From assembly GCA_009781445.1 (NCBI GenBank), contig WQYD01000017.1:1-32764 (forward strand): 32,764 bases of DNA. The letters are read 5' to 3'. Below are positions 17,571-27,839 of this stretch, one piece after another (the stretch's first letter is position 1; the number at the start of each line of letters is the position of its first letter). Both the position numbers and the translations under genes were made by a program. Below the pieces are notes generated by a model, which was not told the DNA's origin, ran no database searches, and saw only the letters and a list, made by a program, of their open reading frames with translations. The DNA comes from Bacillota bacterium. GTDB taxonomy: Bacteria > Bacillota > Clostridia > Christensenellales > DTU072.

Positions 17571-18722
17571 ATGCCAACATTTGTATTTGATGAAACCTCA
17601 CTAATTGCGCCCCTTGGGCTGATTGTGCTTAAAGGCGCGGAAAAGCTTGGAAAGCTGGTGGACGATTTCCTTGTGAAATGGTTCAACGAAACCGTGGCGA
17701 AAGGCAAATCCGCACGCAAGAAGGACACCTTTATTATTAAATCCGCCTGCCCAAGGTTCACCACAGGGGACGGAAAAGGAATGATTGAGGACAGCGTTCG
17801 CGGGCATGATCTTTACTTCCTTGTGGATGTGGGTAACTATAATGTGAAATATCCGCTGTTCGGAAGCATGAATTCCATGTCCCCCGATGATCATTTTGCT
17901 GATTTAAAAAGGCTGATTGGCGCGGCGGGCGGAAAGGCGGAAAGGATAACCGTGATTATGCCCTCGCTTTACGGTGGCAGGCAACACAAAAGAAACAGCA
18001 GAGAATCTCTTGATTGCGCACAAATGCTTCAAGAACTTTTTGATATGGGCGTTAAAGATATTGTTACCTTTGACGCGCACGATCCAAGAGTGCAAAACGC
18101 AGTGCCTCTCATGGGCTTTGATAACTTCTTCCCCACATATCAAATACTTAAGGCACTTTTGAAAAATTTCCCCGATGTTAAGCTAACGCAGGATAATTTC
18201 ATGATAGTAAGCCCGGACGAAGGCGCAATGAGTAGAAATATATTCTACGCCTCTGTCCTTGGTGTGGAACTTGGAATGTTTTACAAAAGAAGGGATTACG
18301 CAAATGTTATAGACGGCAGGAATAAAATTGTTGCGCATGAATATATAGGTATAGATGTAAAGGATAAGGATATATTTGTAGCGGACGATATTATCGCCAC
18401 GGGCGATTCGGTTTTGAGGCTTTGCCAAGATTTAAAAGAAAAAGGCGCGAAAAGAATTTTCTTAATGGCAACTTACACACTTTTTACAGAAGGTGTGGAA
18501 AGGTTTGACGAAGCGTTTAATAACGGTTTGTTTACCGCGGTTATAGGCACAAATTTAACTTATATAAAAGAAGAACTTTCCACAAGAAAGTGGTTTGTGT
18601 GCGCGGATTTATCCAAATATATTGCGTATATAATTGCCTCATGCAATCAAAATAAATCTGTTTCGCCACTTCTTAACTCGGCAGACAGAATTCATGAATT
18701 AATAGGAAGGACACAAAAATGA
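17571..18722 (+). CDS. prs: Ribose-phosphate pyrophosphokinase
   Basis: VTFDAHDPRVQNAVPL, FVADDIIATGDSVLRLCQDLKEKGAKRIFLMATYTLFTEG PRPP-type motifs; long N-terminal form. Confidence 0.85.
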   Translation: MPTFVFDETSLIAPLGLIVLKGAEKLGKLVDDFLVKWFNETVAKGKSARKKDTFIIKSACPRFTTGDGKGMIEDSVRGHDLYFLVDVGNYNVKYPLFGSMNSMSPDDHFADLKRLIGAAGGKAERITVIMPSLYGGRQHKRNSRESLDCAQMLQELFDMGVKDIVTFDAHDPRVQNAVPLMGFDNFFPTYQILKALLKNFPDVKLTQDNFMIVSPDEGAMSRNIFYASVLGVELGMFYKRRDYANVIDGRNKIVAHEYIGIDVKDKDIFVADDIIATGDSVLRLCQDLKEKGAKRIFLMATYTLFTEGVERFDEAFNNGLFTAVIGTNLTYIKEELSTRKWFVCADLSKYIAYIIASCNQNKSVSPLLNSADRIHELIGRTQK

Positions 18723-20296
18723 GTGATAAATTAACAAGAGAACAGCTTGAAGCCCTTAACTTTTTTGCCATGAGGGATTTGGCAAGGCAACTTGGTTGCA
18801 AAAACGCTACCGCGCAGAAAAAGGACGCGCTTATAGAATTCGTGCTTTCAAAGCAATCCGAACCCGCTGTTCAAGGCACTGAGGGTGAAGAATCCGCTAC
18901 AGCAGACGAAAAGCGCGGAAGAGGACGCCCCACCAAGGCAAGAACCGTGGCTTCTCAGGACGAAGCGCAACCAGCTGTTCAACCTGCTGTTCAACCCACC
19001 AGATTCCCCGAAGGCGAAAGCGATAACCGCCCTTACGGAAACGGTAACGGAAACGGCGCAGGCAGACAGCAGTTTGATAAATATAGAAAAAATCCTGCTT
19101 TCGGCGCATTCGCCGAACCTGCCCCAAGCGAAGCGGTTGATCCCAATGCGCCTTTGGAACGCAGATCGGGAATCCTTGAAATCTGCCCGGACGGGTTTGG
19201 TTTCTTGCGTGCCGAAAATTGCCAACAAGGGGATAAGGACGCGCATATCATTGCAAACAAAATCCGCAAGTACGGCTTAAGAAAGGGCGACTTTGTTGTT
19301 GCCACGGTAAGAAAAGTTGCCGATAACCGCCCCATGAGTGTGGACGAAGTGGAATCCGTGAACGGCTTTCCGCCCTCGGAAGCGTTAAATAGGAAGAATT
19401 TTGCCACCCTTACCCCCATTTATCCCGACAGGCGGTTAAGGCTTGAAGTAGACGGAATTAAAAACGATACTGCTATCCGCTGTATTGATTTAGTTGCGCC
19501 GATTGGTAAAGGGCAACGCGGAATGATTGTTTCACCGCCGAAGGCAGGTAAAACCACGCTTCTCAAAAAGATTGCAAACAGCATTTCCACAAATCACCCC
19601 GAAATTCACCTTATCGTGCTTTTAATTGACGAACGCCCCGAAGAAGTTACCGATATGCAAAGAAGCACAAAGGGCGAAGTTATTTACAGCACATTTGACG
19701 AATATCCCGAACACCATGTGAAAGCCGTGGAAATGGTTTTGGAAAGGGCAAAACGCCTTGTGGAAATAGGCAAAGATGTGGTTATTTTAATGGATAGCTT
19801 AACGCGCCTTTCAAGGGCATATAACGCGGTGGTGGAAAGCAGTGGCAAAACGCTTTCGGGCGGTATAGATCCCGCCGCCATGATAGGCCCTAAAAAATTC
19901 TTCGGCGCGGCGAGAAACATTGAATTCGGCGGAAGCCTAACGATAATTGCCACCGCGCTTGTGGATACGGGAAGCCGTATGGACGAGGTTGTGTACGAAG
20001 AATTTAAAGGCACAGGCAATATGGAAATCCACCTTGATCGCCGTTTAAGCGAAAAGCGCATTTTCCCCGCAATTGATTTAAACCGCAGTAGCACAAGGCG
20101 CGAAGAATTGCTTTTAAGCCAAAGGGAACTTGAGGGAATTTGGGCGGTACGCAAAATGCTTTCCGCAGGCGATGTGCAAGAGGCGGCAGAAAACCTTATC
20201 GGCATGATGCTTAAAACTTCAACCAATAAAGATTTCGTGGATTTGCTTTCACTTCAAATTGCAAAATTGCAGAAAGAAGGATATAAATTTAGTTAG
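18719..20296 (+). CDS. rho: Transcription termination factor Rho
   Basis: [88 protein letters not shown]. Confidence 0.97.
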   Translation: MSDKLTREQLEALNFFAMRDLARQLGCKNATAQKKDALIEFVLSKQSEPAVQGTEGEESATADEKRGRGRPTKARTVASQDEAQPAVQPAVQPTRFPEGESDNRPYGNGNGNGAGRQQFDKYRKNPAFGAFAEPAPSEAVDPNAPLERRSGILEICPDGFGFLRAENCQQGDKDAHIIANKIRKYGLRKGDFVVATVRKVADNRPMSVDEVESVNGFPPSEALNRKNFATLTPIYPDRRLRLEVDGIKNDTAIRCIDLVAPIGKGQRGMIVSPPKAGKTTLLKKIANSISTNHPEIHLIVLLIDERPEEVTDMQRSTKGEVIYSTFDEYPEHHVKAVEMVLERAKRLVEIGKDVVILMDSLTRLSRAYNAVVESSGKTLSGGIDPAAMIGPKKFFGAARNIEFGGSLTIIATALVDTGSRMDEVVYEEFKGTGNMEIHLDRRLSEKRIFPAIDLNRSSTRREELLLSQRELEGIWAVRKMLSAGDVQEAAENLIGMMLKTSTNKDFVDLLSLQIAKLQKEGYKFS

Positions 20297-20324
20297 GGAT
20301 TAGGGACAAGGGAATAGGGATTAG
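20293..20324. repeat. Heptamer array TTAGGGA-TTAGGGA-CAAGGGA-ATAGGGA-TTAG; left arm of 25-bp inverted repeat
   Basis: 20300-20324 is the perfect reverse complement of 20542-20566. Confidence 0.9.
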
Positions 20325-20330
20325 TATTTC

Positions 20331-20351
20331 AGCGCACAGCGCACAGCGCAC
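20331..20351. repeat. Heptamer array AGCGCAC x3
   Basis: Read directly. Confidence 0.9.
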
Positions 20352-20357
20352 AATGGT

Positions 20358-20380
20358 GGATTCTAAATCTCATTATTGAT
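20358..20380 (+). repeat. Copy of recurring intergenic core (GGATTCTAAATCTCATTATTGAT)
   Basis: Similarity to other copies. Confidence 0.7.
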
Positions 20381-20396
20381 AGGTGTGAAGTGTGGT

Positions 20397-20425
20397 TCAG
20401 TTGGGTAGTGGCACTAACCAACTGA
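20397..20425. other. Hairpin TCAGTTGGGTAGTG-G-CACTAACCAACTGA (one mismatch)
   Basis: Direct complementarity; shares apical AGTGGCACT with the terminator at 20481. Confidence 0.7.
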
Positions 20426-20480
20426 TTTCTTCCTTAACAACAGTATCAACCAAACGCAGTTTACCGAAAGATACTAAAAA

Positions 20481-20518
20481 TTGAACCCGTGAGTGGCACT
20501 CACGGGTTCAAGTTTTTT
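20481..20518 (+). terminator. Strong intrinsic terminator downstream of rho
   Basis: TTGAACCCGTGAGTG-G-CACTCACGGGTTCAA then GTTTTTT. Confidence 0.85.
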
Positions 20519-20541
20519 ATTGCAAGAAGTTTTCTTTTAAT

Positions 20542-20577
20542 CTAATCCCTATTCCCTTGTCCCTAACCCCTTATTCC
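20542..20577. repeat. Heptamer array TAATCCC-TATTCCC-TTGTCCC-TAACCCC-TTATTCC; right arm of 25-bp inverted repeat
   Basis: Read directly; overlaps the stop codon of the convergent CDS. Confidence 0.9.
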
Positions 20578-21503
20578 TTTATAGTATCAATGCCCTCATA
20601 ATTAATTCTGAAATCAGTTTTGTTCAAAGGGGCGGTTTTGTTAATTGCGGAAACGAAGCGTGCTATGTACTTTTGGCAGAGTTCAAATGTTTCTTTCACG
20701 ATTTCGGGGGCGGAAAGGGTAGAGGTTTCTTCTTGATTGCGCACCTTTCTGAACGGCGCGCCGTTAAAATTTAAGAAATCAAGTTCTTGATAAAATTCTG
20801 GGGGGCGGTACATATTTCTTAAACGCTTTTTGCCCAAAACAAGGCTTCCTGCCTCTTTTTTAGAAAAATATTCGCGCTTGCGTCCGCTTTTATCTGTGAA
20901 AAACCGCATAGAAAAACGCGTGCCTTTTATTGCAAGTTTTACATGGAATTTGCTTACGGGAACACCCAAAATAGGGGCAACGACTTTGTTATAAATCCTG
21001 CCTACTTCCCTTCTAACGGCACGGCAGGGCTTGAAATCTTTCCTTGAACAATCGTAAGCATTGGCGTGCTTTAAGCCCATAAGTTCGGTAACAACGAAGG
21101 AATCAAGCGCGTTTTCAATAAGCTGGTGTGTGCCTTGCTTTTGTTCTGTGGGCAGTTCTTTTAAAAATCCCTCTTCGCAAAAAAAGTAAACGAAAGGGTG
21201 CAGTTGAGTATCCATAACATAATGGCACAAAAGCCCCAAAACATAGCTTTTTGCGATAACGCTTTCTGTTTCGGCTATGTAATCCGCAAGGGCGCAAAAA
21301 ACCTCGTAAGCCTTGCTGTACTGAACTCTGTTAAAAAGATAACCGCTTTTTGTGCCTAATTCCCTCAAAAATAGCAGAAAGTCGGGCCCTACATTTCCAA
21401 AAAGAAATGCGTCCCTATACCGCTTAATCTCATTTTGCAAGGCGTGGGGCATACCCTCAAATACCTGCGTGCCTGTGTAAACATGAGTGATTACATTTGC
21501 CAT
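20571..21503 (-). CDS. Zinc-dependent phospholipase C-like protein
   Basis: MANVITHVYTGTQVFEGMP...FLFGNVGPDFLLFLRELG...LLCHYVMDTQLHPFVYF; GGAGGA SD upstream of ATG 21503. Confidence 0.7.
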   Translation of the reverse strand: MANVITHVYTGTQVFEGMPHALQNEIKRYRDAFLFGNVGPDFLLFLRELGTKSGYLFNRVQYSKAYEVFCALADYIAETESVIAKSYVLGLLCHYVMDTQLHPFVYFFCEEGFLKELPTEQKQGTHQLIENALDSFVVTELMGLKHANAYDCSRKDFKPCRAVRREVGRIYNKVVAPILGVPVSKFHVKLAIKGTRFSMRFFTDKSGRKREYFSKKEAGSLVLGKKRLRNMYRPPEFYQELDFLNFNGAPFRKVRNQEETSTLSAPEIVKETFELCQKYIARFVSAINKTAPLNKTDFRINYEGIDTIKE

Positions 21504-21558
21504 AAAATAAGTCCTCCGTTTGTTGTTAAATTTTGTGATTTTGCCACTTCGTGCCTTA

Positions 21559-22737
21559 TCAGGCAAGCAGGTGTAGCAATAAACCTTGAATGTTATTATA
21601 CTGTGAGATTTTTATCACGGGGTTGCCGTCCTTATCAAGAATCGGATTGCCGTCTATATCCGTGGAAGGGGTGGTAACCACGGGATCATGATAGCTTAAA
21701 GTCCCCCCGCTTGCACCGCTTAGCTTAAGATAAAAATCATTTAAGCGGTTGCCAAGCTCATTAAACGCGCCGTGGTGTTTACTGCGGTAGCTTGCGCGCC
21801 TATCAATATCACCGCGCACCGTTTCACTCATTGAATCCCAAAAAATAGCGGTAGCTAATTTATTCAGGCTTAACAGGCGGTAGATATCCCAAAGATAATT
21901 TGAGTATCCGCTGTAACGAAGGAATATATCCTCTGAGGTAAACAGCACATAAGCGGATACAAGTTCCGCACAGCTTTCGTACATAATCCCCTTGGTGTGC
22001 GCAATCTCGTGCGCCATTACATAAGGAATATCTTGAGGTGCAAGGTAACGGCTTATATGCGCTTCGCCCGTGGGCAAAAATGCAATTCCGCCCGAACCGC
22101 TTGCTTCCAAAACACCGCTGAATATCAGCCTTTTGGGGCGCGCCGTACGGGTGCTGAAGTACCCTTTATATTTCGGATCGTTAAGCCTTGCATATTCCTT
22201 TTGCATTTTAGCGGAAAGTTCTTTATGGCTTGGCTGTTTTATACTGCCGTCCTTATTTCTTTCCACCTTTAAAGCAAGTTCGTTATAGCTTTCAAAGTAC
22301 GCTTTAACGAATGAAATAACTTCCTCGTCATTTAGAATTTCGCTGTGCCTCGGCAGATAGTTTTCCGCAGGTTCGCGGTAATAACTGGGGCTTGCGGTAA
22401 CCGAATACGCTAAAACGGTAACCGAAACTGCCAAAAGCACGGTGGTTATTGATTTTGCAATTTTAAAGTGCTTGCGCTTTATTGCAAGGCGAATCCATTT
22501 CACAATCAGCCATGCACACATTATAATAGCCACAATAATTATCAGTTCAAACACGGAAAAAGGAACTAAATCCGTTAATGAACCCATGAACCAAACAAGC
22601 CCTCTGCTAACCCCTCTTGTGAAGATATATTCAGAGATAAACTCATTGGTTTTAAGCAGTGAAACAATAAGCGTCAGGAATAGCAAAGCCCCCGATATTA
22701 TTATTAAGGTTAGCGTTTTCTTGTGCTTTAATTTCAC
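21559..22737 (-). CDS. DUF3810-family membrane protein with HExxH motif
   Basis: N-terminal TM helices, VMAHEIAHTKGIMYESCAELVSAYV. Confidence 0.75.
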   Translation of the reverse strand: MKLKHKKTLTLIIISGALLFLTLIVSLLKTNEFISEYIFTRGVSRGLVWFMGSLTDLVPFSVFELIIIVAIIMCAWLIVKWIRLAIKRKHFKIAKSITTVLLAVSVTVLAYSVTASPSYYREPAENYLPRHSEILNDEEVISFVKAYFESYNELALKVERNKDGSIKQPSHKELSAKMQKEYARLNDPKYKGYFSTRTARPKRLIFSGVLEASGSGGIAFLPTGEAHISRYLAPQDIPYVMAHEIAHTKGIMYESCAELVSAYVLFTSEDIFLRYSGYSNYLWDIYRLLSLNKLATAIFWDSMSETVRGDIDRRASYRSKHHGAFNELGNRLNDFYLKLSGASGGTLSYHDPVVTTPSTDIDGNPILDKDGNPVIKISQYNNIQGLLLHLLA

Positions 22738-22743
22738 TTGCGA

Positions 22744-24096
22744 CTAATTCCTGTTTGAGTGCAAAGGCGCAGGAATTCTTCCGCCCCTGTTAATAAATTC
22801 GCTTGCGTCTAAGGCGGATACGGGCATAATAGGGGCAGAACCAAGCAAGCCCCCGAACACGATTTCGTCACCCACCTTTTTGCCGAATGCAGGGATTAAG
22901 CGCACAGCGGTTGTTTTATTATTTATCACGCCTATGCTTGCTTCGTCTGCAATTATTGCGGAAATTGTTTCCGCCGAAGTATCCCCCGGAATAGCAATCA
23001 TATCCAGCCCCACGGAACAAACCGCCGTCATGGCTTCAAGTTTTTCAAGCGTCAGCGCACCGCTTTTTGCCGAGTTAATCATGCCGATATCTTCACTTAC
23101 AGGGATAAACGCGCCCGATAGCCCCCCCACATGGGAAGATGCCATTATTCCGCCTTTTTTAACCGCGTCATTCAAAAGCGCAAGCACGGCGGTTGTACCC
23201 GGCCCGCCCACTGTGCTTAAGCCTATTTCTTCCAAGATATGCGCCACAGAATCACCCATGGCAGGGGTAGGCGCTAAGGATAAATCCACAATCCCGAATT
23301 CTTTGCCAAGCATTTTGCAAGCGGTTTGCGCCACAAGTTGCCCCGCCCTTGTTACGCGGAACGCGGTTTTTTTAATAACCTCGCAAACCTCGCCAAGATC
23401 CTTACCTCTCACTTTTTCAAGCGCGGTTTTAACCACCCCCGGGCCCGAAACGCCCACATTGATAATGTTGTCGCCCTCGCCAACGCCGTGAAACGCGCCT
23501 GCCATAAAAGGGTTATCTTCCACAGCGTTAGCAAAAACCACGAATTTGGCACAACCTATGCTGTTATTATCTTTTGTAAGCAGGGCTAAATCCTTAATGG
23601 TTTTGCCCATTTGCTTAACTGCGTCCATATTTATACCCGCGCGCGTGCTTGCCACATTCACAGAAGAACAAACTTTATCCGTTGAAGCCAAGGCTTTGGG
23701 TATTGCGTTTAAAAATTCCTGTTCGTAATCCGTTATGCCCTTGTGAACAAGCGCGCTGAATCCGCCTATAAAATCCACCCCGATTTCCTTTGCGGATTTA
23801 TCAAGCGCAAGCGCAAGTTCGTGGTAATTCCTGTGCGTTGCACCCACAAGGCTGATAGGCGTAACGGATACGCGCTTGTTTACAATCGGAATGCCGTACA
23901 TAGCGGAAATTTTGCGCCCCGTGGCAACCAAATCTTTGGCAGACGACACAACTTTTTCATAAACCTTTTTCGCCGTTGCACTGCCGTCCTTCCCCACACA
24001 ATCCAATAAAGAAACACCCATTGTTATGGTTCTTATATCAAGGTGGTGTTCCCGAATCATGTTTATTGTTTCAAGTATTTCTGTTTTGTTTATCAT
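22744..24096 (-). CDS. UPF0210 / PFL-family protein
   Basis: [24 protein letters not shown]...[16 protein letters not shown]...[10 protein letters not shown]. Confidence 0.9.
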   Translation of the reverse strand: MINKTEILETINMIREHHLDIRTITMGVSLLDCVGKDGSATAKKVYEKVVSSAKDLVATGRKISAMYGIPIVNKRVSVTPISLVGATHRNYHELALALDKSAKEIGVDFIGGFSALVHKGITDYEQEFLNAIPKALASTDKVCSSVNVASTRAGINMDAVKQMGKTIKDLALLTKDNNSIGCAKFVVFANAVEDNPFMAGAFHGVGEGDNIINVGVSGPGVVKTALEKVRGKDLGEVCEVIKKTAFRVTRAGQLVAQTACKMLGKEFGIVDLSLAPTPAMGDSVAHILEEIGLSTVGGPGTTAVLALLNDAVKKGGIMASSHVGGLSGAFIPVSEDIGMINSAKSGALTLEKLEAMTAVCSVGLDMIAIPGDTSAETISAIIADEASIGVINNKTTAVRLIPAFGKKVGDEIVFGGLLGSAPIMPVSALDASEFINRGGRIPAPLHSNRN

Positions 24097-24124
24097 TTTC
24101 TTAATGCCGAAGCCTTTGCTTAAA

Positions 24125-24391
24125 TTAAATCCTGTTCATTACCTCAAAAATATCCTTGTGCCTCACGGATATTTCCATTTGAAGTTCCTTGCCTTTTTTA
24201 TCAAGAAGCGTGGCAATTGTTTCAAAGCACGCATTTTTTGGCATTTCCACCGCCATAATCATGGTGAAATTACCTTGCAAAATGGTTTGGCTTATGTCCT
24301 CAATGTTCACATTGTGTTCTGCAAGCAAATTTGCTATTGAGGCGATAATGCCCACTCTGTCCTTCCCTAAAACTGTAATAAATGCTTTCAT
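24125..24391 (-). CDS. ACT-domain protein, UPF0237
   Basis: [49 protein letters not shown]. Confidence 0.9.
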   Translation of the reverse strand: MKAFITVLGKDRVGIIASIANLLAEHNVNIEDISQTILQGNFTMIMAVEMPKNACFETIATLLDKKGKELQMEISVRHKDIFEVMNRI

Positions 24392-24402
24392 GGTGTGTTT
24401 CC

Positions 24403-26130
24403 TTATAAAAGTTCTTTTACCGCGTCCATAAGTTTATCCGCTTTGGCTATTGCGGTTTTTTCGGTGTTATCATAAATCAGTACATAGATTTTTAGCTTGG
24501 GTTCAGTTCCGCTTGGGCGGATACAAATGAATTGCTTATCTTTTAGCGAAAGATAAACTGCGTCAGTCTTTCCGAAAGGAAGAGGGCTGATTTTGCCTTT
24601 TTCATTAAGCGTGCCGTGCAAAAAATCCGCCGTGCTTAGCACTTCTTCGCCTGCAAGGGCAGTTACGGTTTTTTTCCTGAAATCCGCCATAACCTTTGCC
24701 ATATCTGCCATTGCGGAAATGCCCTTGTAAGTTATGGATATATTTTTTTCTGCATAAAAGCCAAATTTTTCAAAAAGTTCATTAAGGCGCATGAACATTG
24801 TTCTGCCCTTAGATTCCCAATAAAGTGAGGCTTCTGCGAACATCATTGCGCCCACAACCGCGTCTTTATCCCTTGCGTGCGTGCCGAAAAGCGTGCCGTA
24901 GCTTTCTTCAAATCCGAAAATATAGGTAAATTCCTTGCTTTCTTCCCACTCTTTAATCTTTTCGCCTATAAATTTAAAGCCCGTAAGCACATTAAACATG
25001 GTAACATTATGGCTTTCGCAAAGCCTGTCCGCAAGTGTGGTGGAAACAATGCTTTTTACCACAGCAGGATTCTTGGGCATTTTGCCCGTTTCAATAAGCC
25101 TTGTGCAAATGTAATCAAGAAGCAGTACGCCTATTTGATTTCCCGTTAAAAGCACGAATTCGCCCTTGTTGTTTCTTACCGCCACGCCAAGCCTGTCCGC
25201 ATCGGGATCGGTGGCAAGAACCACATCTGCGCCCGTTTTGTTTCCAAGTTCGCACCCCATTCTTAAAACTGAGGGGTTCTCAGGGTTGGGAACTTCCACT
25301 GTGGAAAATTCCGTGTCTGGCGCACACTGTTCTTTCACAAGCCCCGCATTTATTCCAAGCCTTTTAAAAATTTCAGTTACGGGCATATACCCCGAACCGT
25401 GGATAGGGGTGTACACAAGTTTAATATCCTTGCCCTTTGCTTTAGTTAATTCGGGGGATAAGGAAAGTTTTTCAATTTCATTAAAAAAGGCATCGTCCGT
25501 TTTCTTGCCGATAACCGTAACGAATTCATTTACCTTAAAATTATCCTTGCCCTTTAAGCTATAAATATCCTTAATTTGATCGCGCTTGATTGTGAAATAA
25601 TCGGTTAAAGCCTTAATAAAATCCACAACCTTAGCAGTGGGCGCGGGGGACATTTGCGCCCCGTCCTCACCGTAAACCTTATATCCGTTATATTCCTTGG
25701 GGTTGTGGCTTGCGGTAATCATAATTCCTGCCACCGCATTAAACCGCCTTACCGCAAAAGAACACATGGGAACAGGGCGCACATCTTCATAAACGAAAGA
25801 TTTAATTTTGTAAGCGGAAAGAACTTCGGAAGCACCGAAAGCAAACTCACGGCTTAACCGCCTTGTATCATAAGAAATTACCACGCCTCTTTGCATGGCG
25901 GATTCGCCAAGGGTAGTTATGTATTCCGCAAGCCCCGCCGTGGCGCGCCTAACGGTGTAAATATTCATTCGGAATGTGCCAAGCCCCACTTCGCCCCTCA
26001 TTCCCGCCGTGCCGAATTCAAGTTCCGCACCGAATCTCTCATTTATCTCATGCGCGTTTCCGTTGATTTTCTCAAGTTCACCGCGTTCTTCTTTACTCAC
26101 GCTGTTAAGCCAAATTTTATATGTATCCAT
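24403..26130 (-). CDS. Phosphoglucomutase/phosphomannomutase family protein
   Basis: FGTAGMRGEVGLGTFRMN, GIMITASHNPKEYNGYKVYGEDGAQ, ATDPDADRLG, RPSGTEPKLKIY; GAGGTG SD before ATG 26130. Confidence 0.93.
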   Translation of the reverse strand: MDTYKIWLNSVSKEERGELEKINGNAHEINERFGAELEFGTAGMRGEVGLGTFRMNIYTVRRATAGLAEYITTLGESAMQRGVVISYDTRRLSREFAFGASEVLSAYKIKSFVYEDVRPVPMCSFAVRRFNAVAGIMITASHNPKEYNGYKVYGEDGAQMSPAPTAKVVDFIKALTDYFTIKRDQIKDIYSLKGKDNFKVNEFVTVIGKKTDDAFFNEIEKLSLSPELTKAKGKDIKLVYTPIHGSGYMPVTEIFKRLGINAGLVKEQCAPDTEFSTVEVPNPENPSVLRMGCELGNKTGADVVLATDPDADRLGVAVRNNKGEFVLLTGNQIGVLLLDYICTRLIETGKMPKNPAVVKSIVSTTLADRLCESHNVTMFNVLTGFKFIGEKIKEWEESKEFTYIFGFEESYGTLFGTHARDKDAVVGAMMFAEASLYWESKGRTMFMRLNELFEKFGFYAEKNISITYKGISAMADMAKVMADFRKKTVTALAGEEVLSTADFLHGTLNEKGKISPLPFGKTDAVYLSLKDKQFICIRPSGTEPKLKIYVLIYDNTEKTAIAKADKLMDAVKELL

Positions 26131-26239
26131 TTTCACCTCAATTTTGCAATGCAATTACCGTGCATAACGCACGCGCACCGCGCTTGTATCTATTATATAC
26201 CATATTTTGCCTGTTTTAAATAGAAAATAAAAATTTATT

Positions 26240-26267
26240 AGGCAAAAGACAACAGGCAATAGGCTTT
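26240..26267. repeat. Heptamer array AGGCAAA-AGACAAC-AGGCAAT-AGGCTTT
   Basis: Read directly; ends 1 nt from the AbiEii stop codon. Confidence 0.8.
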
Positions 26268-26268
26268 C

Positions 26269-27174
26269 TTACTTCTTAAGCCAATTTGCAATTGTCCTGA
26301 TTGCCGTAATAACCTGTTCATAAGTTACCGTTTCATAAAGCAAGAGGGCTGTTCTTGTTTGAAAGTCCTGTTTATATGTTCCCTCTGCGATTAGCTTTTC
26401 AAGAAGGTTTGGCAAAGATACACCTTTATTCGCAGACGGGCAATCGTGCTTACCTTCACGCGCTTGCCTGATTTCTTCAACAAACGCTTTCATTTTGTCG
26501 TCAAGTTTCATGAGTGGCAAGATTTTATATAAGTCGTAGATATGTCTTGATTGCGCCTCTGTTCTGCCATTCAGATAGTAGTCGCAAATTGCGAAAACCT
26601 TATCCACAAATGTGCGTTCCAAGGCTTGCACCTTTACATTGAAAGGTTCTAAATCGTACTTTTTGATAATATCGCCGTAGCCGTTTTCTTTCAAATAGTC
26701 GTATATAAGCGAGGCAGTTGATTTTTTCAAGGTTGGAAACGCGCCGATGCGGAAAACAGGTTCAATTATAAGATACTGCTTCAATGACGCACTCACAAAC
26801 AATGCGGAATAATTTACTTCATAGCAATTGTAGTCCATTCCGCTTTTAATCTTTTCGGGGTTCATAAGCACAAGCCCCAAGTTATTTATCACACCGATTA
26901 TGCGATCCTTGAGTAACTTCCGCCTACTTTGCGATAGTTCTCTTACATCTTCTAAGTTAATGTCAATATCTTCTGAAAACCGTGCTATCAGCTTAAAGCA
27001 TTTTGACAAGCAAGTACCGCCCTTAAACACAAGCAGTTCCTCTTCTTGCGCTAAATATTTGAGAAACAGCGTAACATAGTAGTCTTTTTCAATAATGGCT
27101 TCGCTATTACCTGTTTTTTCCGCTACTTCCGTAACAATCTGCCCAAATAGCCCTTTGTCATTATGCAAAAACAT
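26269..27174 (-). CDS. abiEii: AbiEii/AbiGii-family nucleotidyltransferase toxin
   Basis: IIEKDYYVTLFLKYLAQEEELLVFKGGTCLSKCFKLIARFSEDIDINLE; overlaps upstream antitoxin-like gene. Confidence 0.88.
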   Translation of the reverse strand: MFLHNDKGLFGQIVTEVAEKTGNSEAIIEKDYYVTLFLKYLAQEEELLVFKGGTCLSKCFKLIARFSEDIDINLEDVRELSQSRRKLLKDRIIGVINNLGLVLMNPEKIKSGMDYNCYEVNYSALFVSASLKQYLIIEPVFRIGAFPTLKKSTASLIYDYLKENGYGDIIKKYDLEPFNVKVQALERTFVDKVFAICDYYLNGRTEAQSRHIYDLYKILPLMKLDDKMKAFVEEIRQAREGKHDCPSANKGVSLPNLLEKLIAEGTYKQDFQTRTALLLYETVTYEQVITAIRTIANWLKK

Positions 27175-27790
27175 TTTCTACCCCCGCATATAAAAGATTT
27201 TTTATTGCCTTTGCAGGAAATAAACTTGCATATTTAAACACTTCTTTTTGCTGTATTTTTAAAATTACAACAAGTTCTTTAATCCTGTTTATCGCCCGCT
27301 CGTCAAGCGAATAACGAGGCATAGCGCAAAAAGCCTCAAGCAGTTCCAACGCCGAAACATTATTGCTTGTAATCGGTGTTCTTGCTTTTCGCAATACTGC
27401 ATACTGCTTACCGTAAGGTATTTTTCTCACAATAGCAGAGGCTTTTGAACTCACAACTTCAGGCTTTGCAGGAACTTGGTTAGATAAGCCCCACAAGTTC
27501 AACAAAGAAAGCCCCGAATAGTAGCCAAACACCTCATTGCCGTCCCCGATATATTTTTTTTCTAAAACAAGCCTTCTGCTTAATGCGGAAGGTTTGCCGA
27601 AAATAGTTTGCGTAGGCAAGTAATAAATACCGCTTTCATATTTAATAATCTTTTGCTCTTCATTAAACCTCTTAAGCAGGCGAAAAACCCAAGGGCGTGA
27701 ATAATCACCCCATGCTGTTAATATTTCGTCTGTTGCAATCGGCTTGTCGTAGCCAAACTTGTCAACTAATCTTGTGAGTAACTGTTCCAT
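27161..27790 (-). CDS. abiEi: AbiEi-like (DUF6088-type) antitoxin
   Basis: N-terminal winged-helix-like region (IATDEILTAWGDYSRPWVFRLLKRFNEEQKIIKYESGIYYLP) and genomic coupling to AbiEii. Confidence 0.75.
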   Translation of the reverse strand: MEQLLTRLVDKFGYDKPIATDEILTAWGDYSRPWVFRLLKRFNEEQKIIKYESGIYYLPTQTIFGKPSALSRRLVLEKKYIGDGNEVFGYYSGLSLLNLWGLSNQVPAKPEVVSSKASAIVRKIPYGKQYAVLRKARTPITSNNVSALELLEAFCAMPRYSLDERAINRIKELVVILKIQQKEVFKYASLFPAKAIKNLLYAGVENVFA

Positions 27791-27811
27791 ACATTAGCTT
27801 CCTTAATATAT

Positions 27812-27839
27812 AGTATACTCATTTTAATAATTTTGTAAA
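27812..27839 (-). promoter_or_regulatory. Predicted promoter of the abiE operon
   Basis: Minus strand TTTACA-16-TATACT; -10 lies in the palindrome AGTATACT (27812-27819); second TAGTATA at 27845. Confidence 0.55.

Noticed and set aside
18848-20226. Minus-strand ORFs across rho
   Set aside because: Antisense to a clear rho gene; no recognisable domains.
20391-20520. tRNA-like strings (GGTTCAGTTGGGTAG resembling a D-arm, GGGTTCAAG resembling a T-loop)
   Set aside because: No cloverleaf can be drawn: no anticodon stem, no acceptor stem, and the T-like sequence is one arm of a terminator followed by TTTTTT.
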